A stretch of 64,000 nt of DNA from Lumbricus terrestris (lineage: Eukaryota > Annelida > Clitellata > Crassiclitellata > Lumbricidae): contig OX457042.1 in NCBI GenBank assembly GCA_949752735.1, forward strand, positions 36,919,868 to 36,983,867, given 5' to 3'. The notes below the pieces were generated by a model. That model had not been told where the DNA came from. It did no database searches and saw only the letters and a program-made list of their open reading frames with translations. Shown piece after piece: positions 10,693 to 23,600 of the stretch (position 1 is its first letter; every line of letters begins with the position of its first letter). The position numbers were made by a program, and so were the translations under genes.

Positions 10693-12001
10693 TTAAAGTA
10701 TTTCAAATTCATCGATGAGATCTTTACTTGTCTTTCTGTTTTCTGCATCAACATGGTGCATGCTCTCTGAAGTTAGATTTGAAATTTTGTCTAGCTTCTC
10801 AAAACTTGCTATATTGCTGCTGATATCTGCAGCATACGATTGACTGTCTAGGACAGGTGTCTCAAACACGTGGGCCGCATGCGGCCCGTGGACCAGATTA
10901 ATGCGGCCCGCGACAGCCACCTGGATGTTGGTCTTGTAAGGAAAGAATTCGGTTAAAAACCGAATTTGCAGTTCTAATGCGATTTGAACCAGAGTTCAAA
11001 CTAGTTTCTACTTCTTTTGCTGTAGACATTGAATCTGCAACAGCAGATATTGAGAGGAAGTTAGTGGACCTTCAATGCATGGATATCATGTTGCACAAGA
11101 AGTGGCTTATAGGCTACAACGAAGTAACTGTAGGCCTACAGTTGTTATTCCGGAATTCCGCGCATTTCTACCACAAGACGAATTCTCAAATCTGCGCGCA
11201 GGCATAGTGACAATGTTTGGCAGTTGGCCTGCATATATACACATGCACAGTCATGTGAGCAGTTTTTCATTAATGAAGAATTGTAAATTTCAAAGAAAGG
11301 CACGCCTTACAGGTAGCCTACACGCGAATATTTGTAAGCTGTAAGGGCCTATAGGCCTACTCCGATTGGTCGCATATCAGAAGGCCAAACATTAATGCTC
11401 TCGTATTTGAAAAACGTCAGACGAGTAGCGTTAATGACACTTGTGCAATACCTCGGAGACTATACTTATTATAATACTTTGGTATGCCGTAAACTCTTAC
11501 TAAAATAATGTGCTTTTGATGCACTTCATATCATTGTGGCTCTGGCATGTAGCACTACAATTATAGCTACACTGAAAATATAATATTATTTAAATTTTAA
11601 ATGATACACTATGGGCTAATTTCTATATAAATAGTTTCACGTGCATGACATATTTGTATGCTGCGGCCCGCCAGCCATTGTAAGTTACCAAATGTGGCCC
11701 ACATGATGACTTGAGTTTGAGACCCCTGGTCTAGGACTATCTCATGGATCTTTCTTTTACTGTATCAATAATGCTGGTGCACTCTCATCGCCTGTTTAAA
11801 ATGCTTTGTGATGATGACCTTGGTGATGACAATGTGTAGACCCAATTCTGTTATGATATGCCTCAAACCACCCTCGATCATCATTATGCCAATGGCACCC
11901 ATATAATGACGGGGAAGGTCCTCAGATGTGTTACAACTTTTTAATATTGGGCAGCATTGTTCTATTTTGTCGTGGGCTCTTTTGGCAGCTGCCAGATCCA
12001 A
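10693..12001 (-). pseudogene. Unidentified reading frame interrupted by a hAT MITE
   Basis: On the minus strand an open stretch 12001-11768 and another 10853-10696 fall in the same frame once the MITE (10854-11728) and one copy of its 8-bp duplication are ignored. A single TGA (11765-11767) remains just before the junction. The combined stretch of about 140 codons is not low-complexity, so it probably was coding before the insertion. I do not recognise the protein; an older transposon is the likeliest source. Confidence 0.35.
10854..11728. mobile_element. hAT non-autonomous element with perfect 8-bp TSD
   Basis: Terminal repeats CAGGTGTCTCAAACACGTGG (left) and, read inward from the right end, CAGGGGTCTCAAACTCAAGT, flanked by identical octamers GTCTAGGA at 10846-10853 and 11729-11736. 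The subterminal region has repeated GCGGCCCG motifs. 875 bases, with no transposase domain visible. Eight-base duplication plus CAGGG-type ends is diagnostic of the hAT superfamily. Confidence 0.85.
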
Positions 12002-12394
12002 ATTTTTATGTAATTATTTGATCATTTGTGGTAGTTGTTGCCATGGAAGTCACTAAACATTGCTGAACTTTAGCATTGTCTTTGGCGGACGGGGTTAAGG
12101 CCGCATTAAAGCTAGTGCGGGCCAGGATGCTGATTACCCTCCAAAAGCTCTCACAGCCCACCGGTCCACCACGCACATGTTCATAACTGTGGGTCCCTTG
12201 AAACTACTGGCCCGGGTGCTGCTGCACCATCAGCAATCATCTAATTGCGGACTTGGACTGGAAGCAGTATGGGAGCAATATAACCAATCTAAGAATTTAC
12301 GAAAGTGCCTCTGCAGACTATCCATTACTCCATTAGTCTCTGAGAACATCTTTTGAAGGTTATTATAGTTTACCTGCGTGATAAGATATACATT

Positions 12395-13412
12395 TTTTGT
12401 GTTTTGGCGGCCATTTTGGATAGTAGCATGATCAGTCACTCTATTGCCTCTGTGAGAAATTACTTTCTTCTTGGCCTTGAGATTATTAAATTGGATTTTC
12501 ATTTGCTATTTTAGCATTCTTCCAGTCTGGGACCGTGAATGAGTGATTGAAAGTGCTCTGCAGACTATCCAACTGGTCTATGCATTTATGTTTTGGCAGC
12601 CATATTGGCCGCTATGTTGAGTTATAAAATTAACCACACGATTGTCACAGTGAGAAAGCACTACCTTGGCCAGTTGAGTTGGCCTTGCGAATATTAAATT
12701 AGACACTAAATTTGTTATTTTAGCTTACTTATAAGCTGACATATGCATTTTTTGTGTTTTGGTGGCCATATTGGCCGCCATCTTGGAATGTGACAATACC
12801 ACATTACTGCCACTATGATAAATCATTTCCATGGCCTTGAGAGTATTAAATTTGACACTAAATTTGTTATTTCAGCTTACTTATGAGCTTACATATACAT
12901 ATTTTTGTGTTTTGGCGGCCATATTGGCCGCCATCTTGGATTGTGACATTACTACATTGCTTTCAATATGATAAATCGATTATGTGGCCTTGAGAACATT
13001 ATATTTGACTCTAAATTTGTCATTTTAGCTTACTTGTGAGCTGACATATGCATAAATTTGTGTTTTGGCGGCCATATTGGCCGCCATCTTGGATAGCAAC
13101 ATTACTACACTATTGGTACTACGACAAATCGATTATTTGGCCTTGAAATTGCTGATTTCGATACTTTATTTGTTATTTTAGTTTACCTATGAGCTGATAT
13201 ATGTATACATATTTTGTTGTACTTCTGGCGGCCATATTGGCCGCCATTTTGGATTTCAACATTACCACGCTATTGCTAATGTGAGAAATAGATTCCTTGG
13301 CCTTGAGAATATTAAATTTGGCACTTCATTTGTTATTTTAGCTTACCTATGAGCAGATATATACATATTTTTAGTATTTTGGAAGCCATATTGGCCGCCA
13401 TCTTGAAAGTGC
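12395..13412. repeat. Diverged tandem array (about 150-165 bp unit) with GGCGGCCA hairpin
   Basis: Seven related units, each carrying a phrase like TTTTGGCGGCCATATTGGCC with its hairpin GGCGGCCA-TAT-TGGCCGCC near 12407, 12588, 12760, 12912, 13063, 13226 and 13380. Each is followed by CATCTTGGA, an AT-rich segment and TTAGCTTACTTATGAGC-like sequence. Copies are diverged, so the array is old. The interval 12002-12394 before it shows nothing recognisable. Confidence 0.75.
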
Positions 13413-13439
13413 GTTAACTTTTTATTCCAACCTATAATG

Positions 13440-14504
13440 CTTACAGACTCGCTTGATTCTTGTTTGGGTATGTCTGGACTACATGGAAAACTTTGTCTGC
13501 GTTCCCCCACTTCCAAATAGATATCCTCTATAGGTCAGATACTGGTCTAAAAAGGTTTACCCTGTGGGTCGCAGGTAGGTCGGCATAAGATCGAGTTAAT
13601 AGGCCTACTTCTCACTACTTGTTTTAAAAGAGATTGAATTTTAAAGTAAAAGTCAATACGTGGGTCTGTATGCATAATGGGTTCACAAAGTGTGGCATGA
13701 AATAGTTGCAAAAAACAACAAGAAAACCAGAAATTTAAAGGTTATTAATTTTTAAAAGGAAGGTTTACCAAACAAGAAATTCATGTATATTAATAGTCTT
13801 TGGGTACGAAAGATGAAGTGGATTCGTCGATGAATAGAAGTTGGATCAGCGATTAAAGTGTGTGATATATAATTTGTTATATTTCAGTCACATTATTAGT
13901 GAAAGTAGCTTGAAGACAAAAATTAAGGTGAATCTTTGTGTTGAACTGCAGCGATTATTTTCCCAACAAGGCCAAGTCCACGTACTGCGATTGCCTTTAA
14001 TTTGTCCACGAACCCCGATTCCTCAGAAGCGCTCAAGCGTCCTATTTTTTTTACAGAACTCGGTAAACGTGTATTTTAGGGCCATGAATTATTCGCCATT
14101 GCATGGGCTTCGGCGTTGGTCGGGTGCGACCCGAAACTCGAATCCCCAAAGTTATTTCGGCAGGTAGACAGGAAGCTCAAGATTCTAGAAATAGCATTCA
14201 TCACCTCTTGCCACCTCTTCATAAGGTCAAGTACTTATTTTGCAAGAGATGACATCTTTTCATGGTGCCTTTTGTTAAATCTAAATGTGTAAGAGAAATT
14301 GTTAAATCTAAATGTGTAAGAGCAGTTTTGATAATTGAGGCATCTTTGTTATATTTAGTTGTGCATGTGTTACTTTATTATCTGCTACTCTTATATTTTT
14401 TACATGTTTACATAATCATTTGTATACATTGTGATGCATGTTTGCTTGTCATATGCAAATGGGTACTACTTAATTACTTATTATTTTGTTTTGTTGACAT
14501 ATAG
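13440..14504. other. Region upstream of SDR42E1; probable 5' UTR/promoter zone
   Basis: No coding signal. The sequence directly before the ATG (14486-14504, TTTTGTTTTGTTGACATATAG) looks like a splice acceptor, so a non-coding first exon probably lies upstream here, but I cannot place it. Confidence 0.35.
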
Positions 14505-14666
14505 ATGGATTCTGAAGACAGGCGAGAATGCCATCTGGTGACTGGAGGAGGTGGATATGTTGGTTCTTACATGGCACAAGCACTTTATGATCTAGGACAT
14601 AAAGTAGTTTTACTTGATGTAAGAAAACCAACATACATCGTTCCTGAAGGCGTCCAGTTTATCCAG
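14505..14666 (+). CDS. SDR42E1: SDR42E1 exon with start codon (Rossmann glycine motif)
   Basis: 54 codons from ATG to donor CCAG|GTACAA, phase 0. Contains [10 protein letters not shown], the dinucleotide-binding turn, and PEGVQFIQ, typical of SDR42E1. Confidence 0.93.
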
Positions 14667-17600
14667 GTACAATTCATGACTAACTTGTTAGTCAGTGTAG
14701 CTAAGAAGTTTCTATGCTCTCACCTACATAGAGAGTAGAATCACTGTACATTAACACACATAAATGCAGGAATACATAAATACATGAAAACAGACTAGAA
14801 AACAAGAGAAAAATGTGTTCTTCATATCATCTTGTCAGTCCATAGTGACTGCTTCTCTACCAAAACCGCTTAAGATTGCCTATTTATACTGTACAACATC
14901 ATCTCTGGTTCTGAGTAGACATGATCCTTAGTGTACCTTGACTTTAGTGCTGCTTTTGACATTGTTGACCACAGTTACTAGACATCTAGTAAAAGTCTCA
15001 ATGTATTTGGAACTGCCTTTAACTGGTTTAAAAACTGCTTTAAGTCTAACCTCTTAAATGTGATCAAACTATTGAACATAAATGATATTTAAATTCGTAG
15101 CATTTATTCATCCAATACTTTTTATATCGATTTTGAATTTGACTGAGGATTGGTTAATCCTTTAACTCTTCCGCAGTGAATGCGGTCGAATGTGACCGCA
15201 TAACAAAAACGCGTCCTTTTGTCATATAATGCAGATATATTTAGAGTTCTATGTATATATTTCGCTTGGGGACATGTTGAAGATGCAAAAAATACCCTAA
15301 CATGGGTTTCCCCAATAATTTGACGAAGTTATAAACGAAAATTATGGCCGTAATTTTGTGAACATTTACATCCAGCCATTTGCGTATATATTCGTTCACG
15401 TCTGCGGCTTCCTGGCCATTGACCATTTTGCTGTAATTATGTCTTTTCATCAGCGGATCAGCCAAGTAACAACAAAATTAATTGTATTGTTCAACAAATG
15501 CTATAATAAGATCTCAAGCAAATATGCTAGATGACGCAGAGGTTTCAGGATTTGAAGACCCCACATTTACCGCCCGTCCATCAGACCACGCCGATCTCTT
15601 CATAGATTAGGAAACATTAGCTCATTTAATCACTAATCTGTACTTACTTTTTTTATTTAAGCCTATCAGCCCAGCTAGAAACATAAAATTTATCACTTAA
15701 GGCATTTTTTGTAAGGGATCTATAAAGACTTTTTCTATGTTTGGACATTTTGAGATAGAAATACGACGACATCGCTGCAGGCCTATTATTTTTGTTGACG
15801 TCATATCTTCAAGTGGGGGTAATATAAAATCATTTTTCTATTAAATTCACAATTTTTAGCCCTTCACTGTTTGCTACAAGCTGGTCATACAAGTAGCTAC
15901 ATTTAACAGTGTTTGCATTTGATTTTGTTCATAGATTTTAAAATTAATTTCTAATGTTATAAATTTTATTATTATTTTTAATGATATTTCATATATTTAT
16001 AAATTTTAAGGCAAACAGGTCAATTGATCTGGTTTTTCAAGACAGAATATTGTTGAGGAATCAAATGCGAACAAAATGATATTTTTGATTTGTCAATATT
16101 TCCACAGACTTTTCAGTGTTTTTCTTTATATGTATGAATTATGGTTATGAAAAGCAACTTATCTGCGACAGAGTTAACAACATGGAGGCATTAAAAGCTG
16201 CTGGGAAAAAATACAGCTCATGAGTAAATCAATAGGAGGAATACTCTATAAAGAAGAGAACCAGAACATTTCATGCAATTTTTTACTTAGTTTACTTTTT
16301 TATGTTTAATTGGGCAGTGTCTAACATTGTGTTCATGGATATCAGCACCTGTGCACAAGTACCTGTGTAGTCATTGAGATTCTTATAGAGCAGATGTAGA
16401 TGATACATACATTTATCACAGCTGCTGTGTATTTGTGTATTGAGTTCAGATAACTTGTGTTGCGTATATCCTCTTATAATAACATCGATCGATCAATCAA
16501 AATGGTTTATTTTGCAACTAAATCAAATAAATCGGGTTTACTTACAAGGTTTACATGCATATCATCTACAAAACAAACAGAGTGATAGAAAAAGGGCGTG
16601 TGTGAATGCAGTTTGTTAAAAAGTGGGTCATTATTGTATAATTTCAATCAGCTGCAAAAGCATTTCTTTGATTTATTATGTATGTACCATGTATGTGCGT
16701 ATGTGGGGCGCGGTGGTGTAGTGGTGGCGTCATTGCCTTGAAGCCGGAAGGTTCGAGGTTCAAATCCACCTTGCCGCGTAAGGACCTTGGGCAAGTCCTT
16801 CACTCACAATTGCTCAGCGCTTCGGCGTGAAACTCCGATGCAGTGTCCGCTCTGCATTCGGGAGCGCCTCTGAGTAGAGAGAGCTTGAAGGGGCGCTATA
16901 ACAAGTGCACATACATACATACATACATACATACATACATGTATGTATCATGTATGTATCATGTATGTATGATTGTATGTGTGTAATGTACATGACCACT
17001 TATATAGCGCCTTAAGAAGAATCTCACGAAGGTGCTTAATTCTCTTGTGTATATGAATTATTGCGCATAGAAATGTTAAGTGCCTTACTTTGAAGTTATG
17101 CTTTGTAACTGTAAATTATTTCAAAGTGAGTATAACTGGATCTGGGTGTAATTCTTTTAGGCAGATATTTCAGATTTTGAAAGCATATTGCCAGCGTTTG
17201 ATGGCGTTGACTGTGTCTATCATCTGGCTTCATATGGAATGTCAGGAAGGGAACAGGTTCGATTTATATGTTGTTTACATAAATCAGAGTAGAGGCTGTA
17301 AGATCTACCTAACTGCACTCTTGATCTAGAGATTGTCAGAGAGGTTGAGATTTTTATGTCTGCCAGTTAATAAGAATCAATATTTTTAGACCAATGTTGC
17401 CAACTTATGTATTTTTCAAACTTGGTTAAAACAACAGTTTACTGCACTGCCATATGTTTTGATCTACTGGTATATTTTGAATTGACCTATGTTGCACAAC
17501 TGACTTATGTATATTTTAGGTTTACCTATGTTATCATAATTTTGCCCTTAATTGCCTTTTTCTCATACCCAATTTACCTACCTTTATATGCCCAACAGAT

Positions 17601-20600
17601 GTATGGCTAATGGCTATACTGCTAGAGCTCTGCAAATGATTTAAATGACTTGTCTTCTGAGCTGCTATTGTATGGACCAGTTATCTATATTGTCATCTGG
17701 CTGAGAATTTGTAACCTGTGCAAATTCTTCTCTTGAGGAGAGACTTGCCAGTTTCTATTCAACATTAAGTCTACATGTTGCACGCACCATTGGTTACAGT
17801 CTGGCTTTTGAGTTCGGTGAAGTCGTCCATGCTATTTGTTGTGTCGTCTCAGTTTGCACATAATGGCCTGGATCTTGTAGTGTAATGTATTTGAAAAGTG
17901 CAAATGTAGACCAGCAGTTTAAATGTCTAGGTTAGTATGCCTAAATTTCAAGAGTTTAAATAGCTCCCTTGAATTTTTTGCTATTTTTAAAATGCAATCA
18001 GTGAATTGTCTCCTAATTTTTGTATTGTATTGTGTATTATGCTGGCCTATATTTCTGATGTGGGTGGTGGCCTATTTTTTATTGGCCTGTGTTGTTGGCC
18101 TGTGTTGTTTTCACTGACTGAATTGGTGACATTTTATTTACAGTTGAATAAAAGACTTATAGAAACAGTGAACGTTAAGGGGACAGAAAATGTTATTCGA
18201 GGTAATGTTTTTCTAGCTGTTCTTCTTGACTATTTAGACATATTAAAAAAAAATAGGATTTAAAATTATTACAGTTATTTTTTATTACAATGTTATTTGT
18301 GTTATTTATTTATTTCAGAAATTTTATATAGTGCCTCTTCAAGGTAGGCTACTCAGAAGCGCTCCCGGCCCAACCACGGTTAAATAAGACAGTTTTTTTA
18401 GGTTCTTAAGGAACAGAGTGGAATTACCCCTGGGAATTAAGCGCAGTGTAACTGGAGGCTTATTCCAGGTTGTAGGACCAGCAACAGAGAATGAACGATG
18501 CTGTCGGATAGCAGTTCGCGAGTGTTAAGAGAAATTTCAAATGCCTTTGAGGTAACATTAATTAAAGAAAATGTCTAAATCACCATGCCTGACCTAACTT
18601 TTAAAAGCAGTGTCCGAGTATACAGTGTAGTTGACAACTTGAAAACACAACTTTCTGTTAAAAAATGCAATGGTTAGGCTGTAATTTAGCTTTTTTTAAA
18701 GTGATTGATGACTGAAACTGTCTGGCATTTAATTTAATATGTTAAACATCCTAATAAGTCGCATTAAGCATGTTTTGACATCAGGTGTTCAAAGTAGTTG
18801 ACGTCAACATGCATTCTAGTCATTCTGTTGTCAGTTTTCGTAGATCTGTTTCTTTTAGGAGTTGAATGTATGGAATTGTTAAATTTTTATTCTGGATGCA
18901 TTTTTTATCAGAAAAACTAATATCTCTTCAATCACGCAATTTATAATTGCAATTGATGACTGGTTTGGCCTTCAGACAGAAAGTCTCTAGTGCAGGTTTC
19001 TTAAGTGACATTGATTGGTGCCTTACTTGTAAAATGAGACACTTGAAACGTAAATAGAAATTCTGTGAATTTGTTATGTATTGGTTACACTTGATATCGG
19101 CTAGCGATGTCTGATTTTCGAGATGTGTTAATGTCAGTTGGTCCGAGATTCAGTTTGTCTCTATGTGCCAGCGTATTCATGCTCTCTCCGCTCCACTGCA
19201 CAAGTAGAACTTATTGTTCCCTGCTACAGACTGCAATCAGGCAGCGCCGCGCTTTCTCTGTGGCTGGCCCTGTGACCTGGAATGAGCTCCCTGTTATTCT
19301 TCGTGAAAAAACCTGCTTCATTTCTCACTGTTGTTAAGACTGCCTTATAATCTTATTCAACCGGGGTTGGACTGAAAGTGCTTCTGAGTAGAGAACCTTG
19401 AAGGGGTGCTATTTCAAATTGCTAGTAAATAAATAAATAAATTCCAGCCTTGTTTCATCATCGCTTTTAGCTTTTATATTGGATGTTATGTTTAGTGGCT
19501 TTAGATGTCTTTGTGATATATTTATGTTGAAAGCTTGCCAAGAGTCTGGTGCAAGTCGTCTGGTCTACACGAGCACATATAATGTGGTCTTTGGTGGACA
19601 GGAGATTAGAAATGGAGATGAGTCACTTCCGTACTGGCCTCTCGATAAGGTCTTTGCTTGTTATTTGTGGTTACATTAAAAATTTGAATACACAGTCATC
19701 TTTATTCATGTGCATGAGGGCAAGGCAAGATGAGTTAATTGCTCCTTTGATACATTTCTCTATCAGTGGTGAACAAATTGGGCATGTGTAAGGTAATGTT
19801 TGGTAAGACTGTGCTGGATAACCTCTTACTTGTATGCAGTGGTCTTGAGTAGTGATCCTTAAAGGTGGTAGCTTGTTGCTAAACCTGACACAAACTTGCA
19901 GAGTTGAATTGAGTTAGGGGCAATTGTTGCACGCGTGTGGCCACCTGTCATTCCTCTCGACTCATAATTATATAAGCATCAACGAAAGTTGTAAAGTCAC
20001 AAGAGGTGTGTAATTGCTGGATTGTTGTCTTTGCATAAGATAGAGTTATGTAATAAATAGGTTAACAGTAACGGGTAGTTTCTAAATGCTTCCAATTTTG
20101 AGCTTGAGCATTATGGTTTACTAAGCATGATAAACAGTTAACACAATGGTGGCTTTTTGTGTTGCTTCAATCTTAAATGTGTTTTTTATCTAATCATATA
20201 TATAATTTGTTATGTCGTCGCCTCACCAATGTCACCATGCCTCGCTTTATCTCAGAACATGCGCTAACATCAATACAATGCAATCATATATTGAAGTTTG
20301 TATATGATCTCCAATGATCTTGTGCTGTTTGTTTTGTTTAGCATCCTGACAATTATTCCCGAACCAAGTCCATAGCAGAGATGAGTGTCCTACATGCCAA
20401 TGGTCTACCTGTGCATGGTAGTGGAGTTGTGCTTCGAACCTGCTCCCTTCGACTGGCTGGCGTCTATGGACCAGGAGAGGAGAGACACTTGCCGAGAATT
20501 ATGGTAGGTCATTATGCAATTGCGGTTACTGTTTACATGTAATTGTGATGCGTCATTTCGCTATAGTAATACTCTATTTTCCGGATTATGCACTGTAGCT

Positions 20601-23600
20601 TCCATGTGAACTGCTATAGATGTGTCTATTGAAAGAAGTGACCTGGTGTATGAACTTATAAAAATTATGGGCTATCCTGGTATTCTGCAATGCAGAAAAG
20701 ATGGACAGAAGGGAAAGGCATTAATTAGAATGTAATTCCTCCACTGAGGATAACAAATTTATTTTGTGTGGTTAGTTAGAGAACTTTATATATACTGTTA
20801 GGAATATGCATAGGATTTGGACATGGTACCTGAATATGGGATTGAACGTTTGAGATAGTTTCATCTAATATGTTTTCTGCATAGAGACCATCATGCATGA
20901 GCAAGTGACTGGACTCACAGTTGCGCAGCACCATCAATTGGTGCTTAGTGATGAGATGGTGGTGTTTATTACATGTATGTATAATTGCGATATTAATAAC
21001 TCTCTTTATTGTGGCCAGAAAGCTCAAAGGCATAAACTGTTTGATATGAAGCTGTTGTCATGTAGCCTTCTGCCAGATTCTGTTCATTAATTCATTTAAT
21101 TAATTTGGACAAACTGTAAGTTTCATTCAACAGCTTTTCTTGTTCATAACAACTTCTTGTGTTCTAAATAAGGGCAGACTGGCGACTTTTCTGCATGGCT
21201 TGTCTGCTGCTTTTGATAGTGTGGACCATTCTTTTCCCTTGTTTTTATCTCCAGCATTGTTTTGGGTTTCAAGTTGTGCCCTGAATTTGTTACTTGCATT
21301 CAGTCAGTCTACATGTTTAAATGGCAATTATCTGTGTAGTGCTCTCCAACTCAACTTATAAATTTTTTAAAATTTTTTGCATGTATATCTTGTTATTTGT
21401 TGTCATTGATAAGAATCTAGCAAACCTGTGTTGTAAAGCTTGGATCTATGAAGGCAGATCACTGAAAATCTGTCATATGATGATTTAATGTTGAAATAAT
21501 TGTTTTTTAGAGTTATGTTCAGAAGGGGTTGTTTGCCTTCACCTATGGTGCGCAGGATTCACTTGTCGAATTTCTACACATTGATAACCTTGTACAAGCA
21601 CATCTATTGGCTGCTAAGGCTCTACAAAAAGATGACAGCCTTGCGGTATGTTTACTCCACCACCAGTTTCACCACCACCATGATTGTCATTGTTGCAATG
21701 TTAACCATATCGCCCCTGAGCTCCCATAGCAAAAGTGAGATACCGGTAACCCTAAAACTCCGTGCGAAAATGTCCATAATCCTGAGCTCCCAGGCAAAAA
21801 ATCACAAACTTCAGAATGAATGTAAACTGAAATTTTACTGTTTCTGATAAGAAGTCTGATATATAATTAAAATTTGTTGATAGTTAGCTAATGTTTTAGT
21901 GCCAGAATTCCACTTTACTGTGGTAGTTGGCCCAACAGTGTTTAATCTAGTCCCCCTCCTCTGGGGGGCGAATTGAGGTTTCTGGGGAGGGAAATAATTG
22001 AGCGTCCGAAGGACGCTCGTGAGGCGCGTAGCGCTGAGACCTGAAGGGGAGGAGTATGGGGAGGGGGATGTGCCCCTCCCCATCAGAAACTTTTTGAATT
22101 TCCACATTGCAATGGCAGCATTTTAAGGTGTCATCTTAACAAAATAACTGTACTTTTTCAGTGCCCCATCAGAAACTTTTTGAATTTCCACATTGCAATG
22201 GCAGCATTTTAAGGTGCCATCTTAACAAAATAACTGTACTTTTTCAGTGCCCCATCAGAAACTTTTTGAATTTCCACATTGCAATGGCAGCATTTTAAGG
22301 TGTCATCTTAACAAAATAGCTGTACTTTTTCGTTGCCCCATCAGAAACTTTTTGAATTTCCACATTGCAATGGCAGCATTTTAAGGTGTCATCTTTAAAA
22401 GGCTCTACTTTTTCAGTGCTTATAAGAGTGGCCTAAGACTTGATTAAATATACGCAATACTTAAAAAATATTTTTGTGGGAGTTTCCACACTGTAATGGT
22501 ACCCTTTCAAGATGCCATTTTAGCAAAATAACTCCATTATTTCAGTACTTATAAAAAGTGTTTTAGGATTTCAATATATATATAATATAATTATAATAAA
22601 AATATCTTCATGTATCGAGTTCAGCAGCTCAGTTCTGTTGTTGTTGGGTTATTCTAATGAATAAATTACATAAGCGGACTTTTAAGCACTATAATCAGCT
22701 TATCCCTGTTTCCCAATATGATCCTGAATTGCTGACCAAGATACACTTTCCGAAATCATATGGTACTCAAATCAATCAAGAACTAATAAACTACCGGTAC
22801 CAAAATATGGAAGCCACAATATAGTAATGATGCTGTTTTACTAGGTGTTCAAATAATAGGACCAAAACATTTTGAAATTTGACAGTTTAAAATTTGAAGG
22901 ATAGCACTGGAGAGAAGTCATTCAGTTGTACAAAAATAGTATTTGTACAAAAATTAACAGTAAGTTATACTCATTTTAGCCGGATTGTGTCAAATATTAT
23001 AATAGTACAAAATTACTATAACCATATAATAGAAAATAATATTACGGTATATTATTATAACAGTTCATGTAATGCGATGATGTAAACAGCAACTAAAAAA
23101 TAGTATCATTTTGACGCATTTTTCTGGATGGGATGTCATCTCTGTTTTTAGTTAGGAAAAAATAGTGTTTATACAAATATATACAGTAAGTTATACTCAT
23201 TGCAACATGATAGTATAATATAAGTATAATATATTATAGTAGTAAATAATGTCATTATAATCATATAATAGTAAATAATATGACGGTATACTATAACACT
23301 TCATGTAAAGCAATGATGAAAACAGTAACTAAAAAATATCATTTTGTGAAAATTTCTGGGAGGGAAATGTCAATCCTGGGGGGAACTTCCCCCCCAGAGA
23401 CGTCTAGATTAAACACTGTTGGCCCAACAATGTGCTACCACCACAAATGCAAAAATTTTTCCAATTGTAGAAAACACTCTCTGCTAATTGCTTTGCGATA
23501 TCCAGGTGTCTCAAACAGCTTATACCATTTTTATGACTGATGTGTAATTCATATCGCCTTTTTACAACAGAGTACTCCAATCGCAAACTCTGAAACGCTT

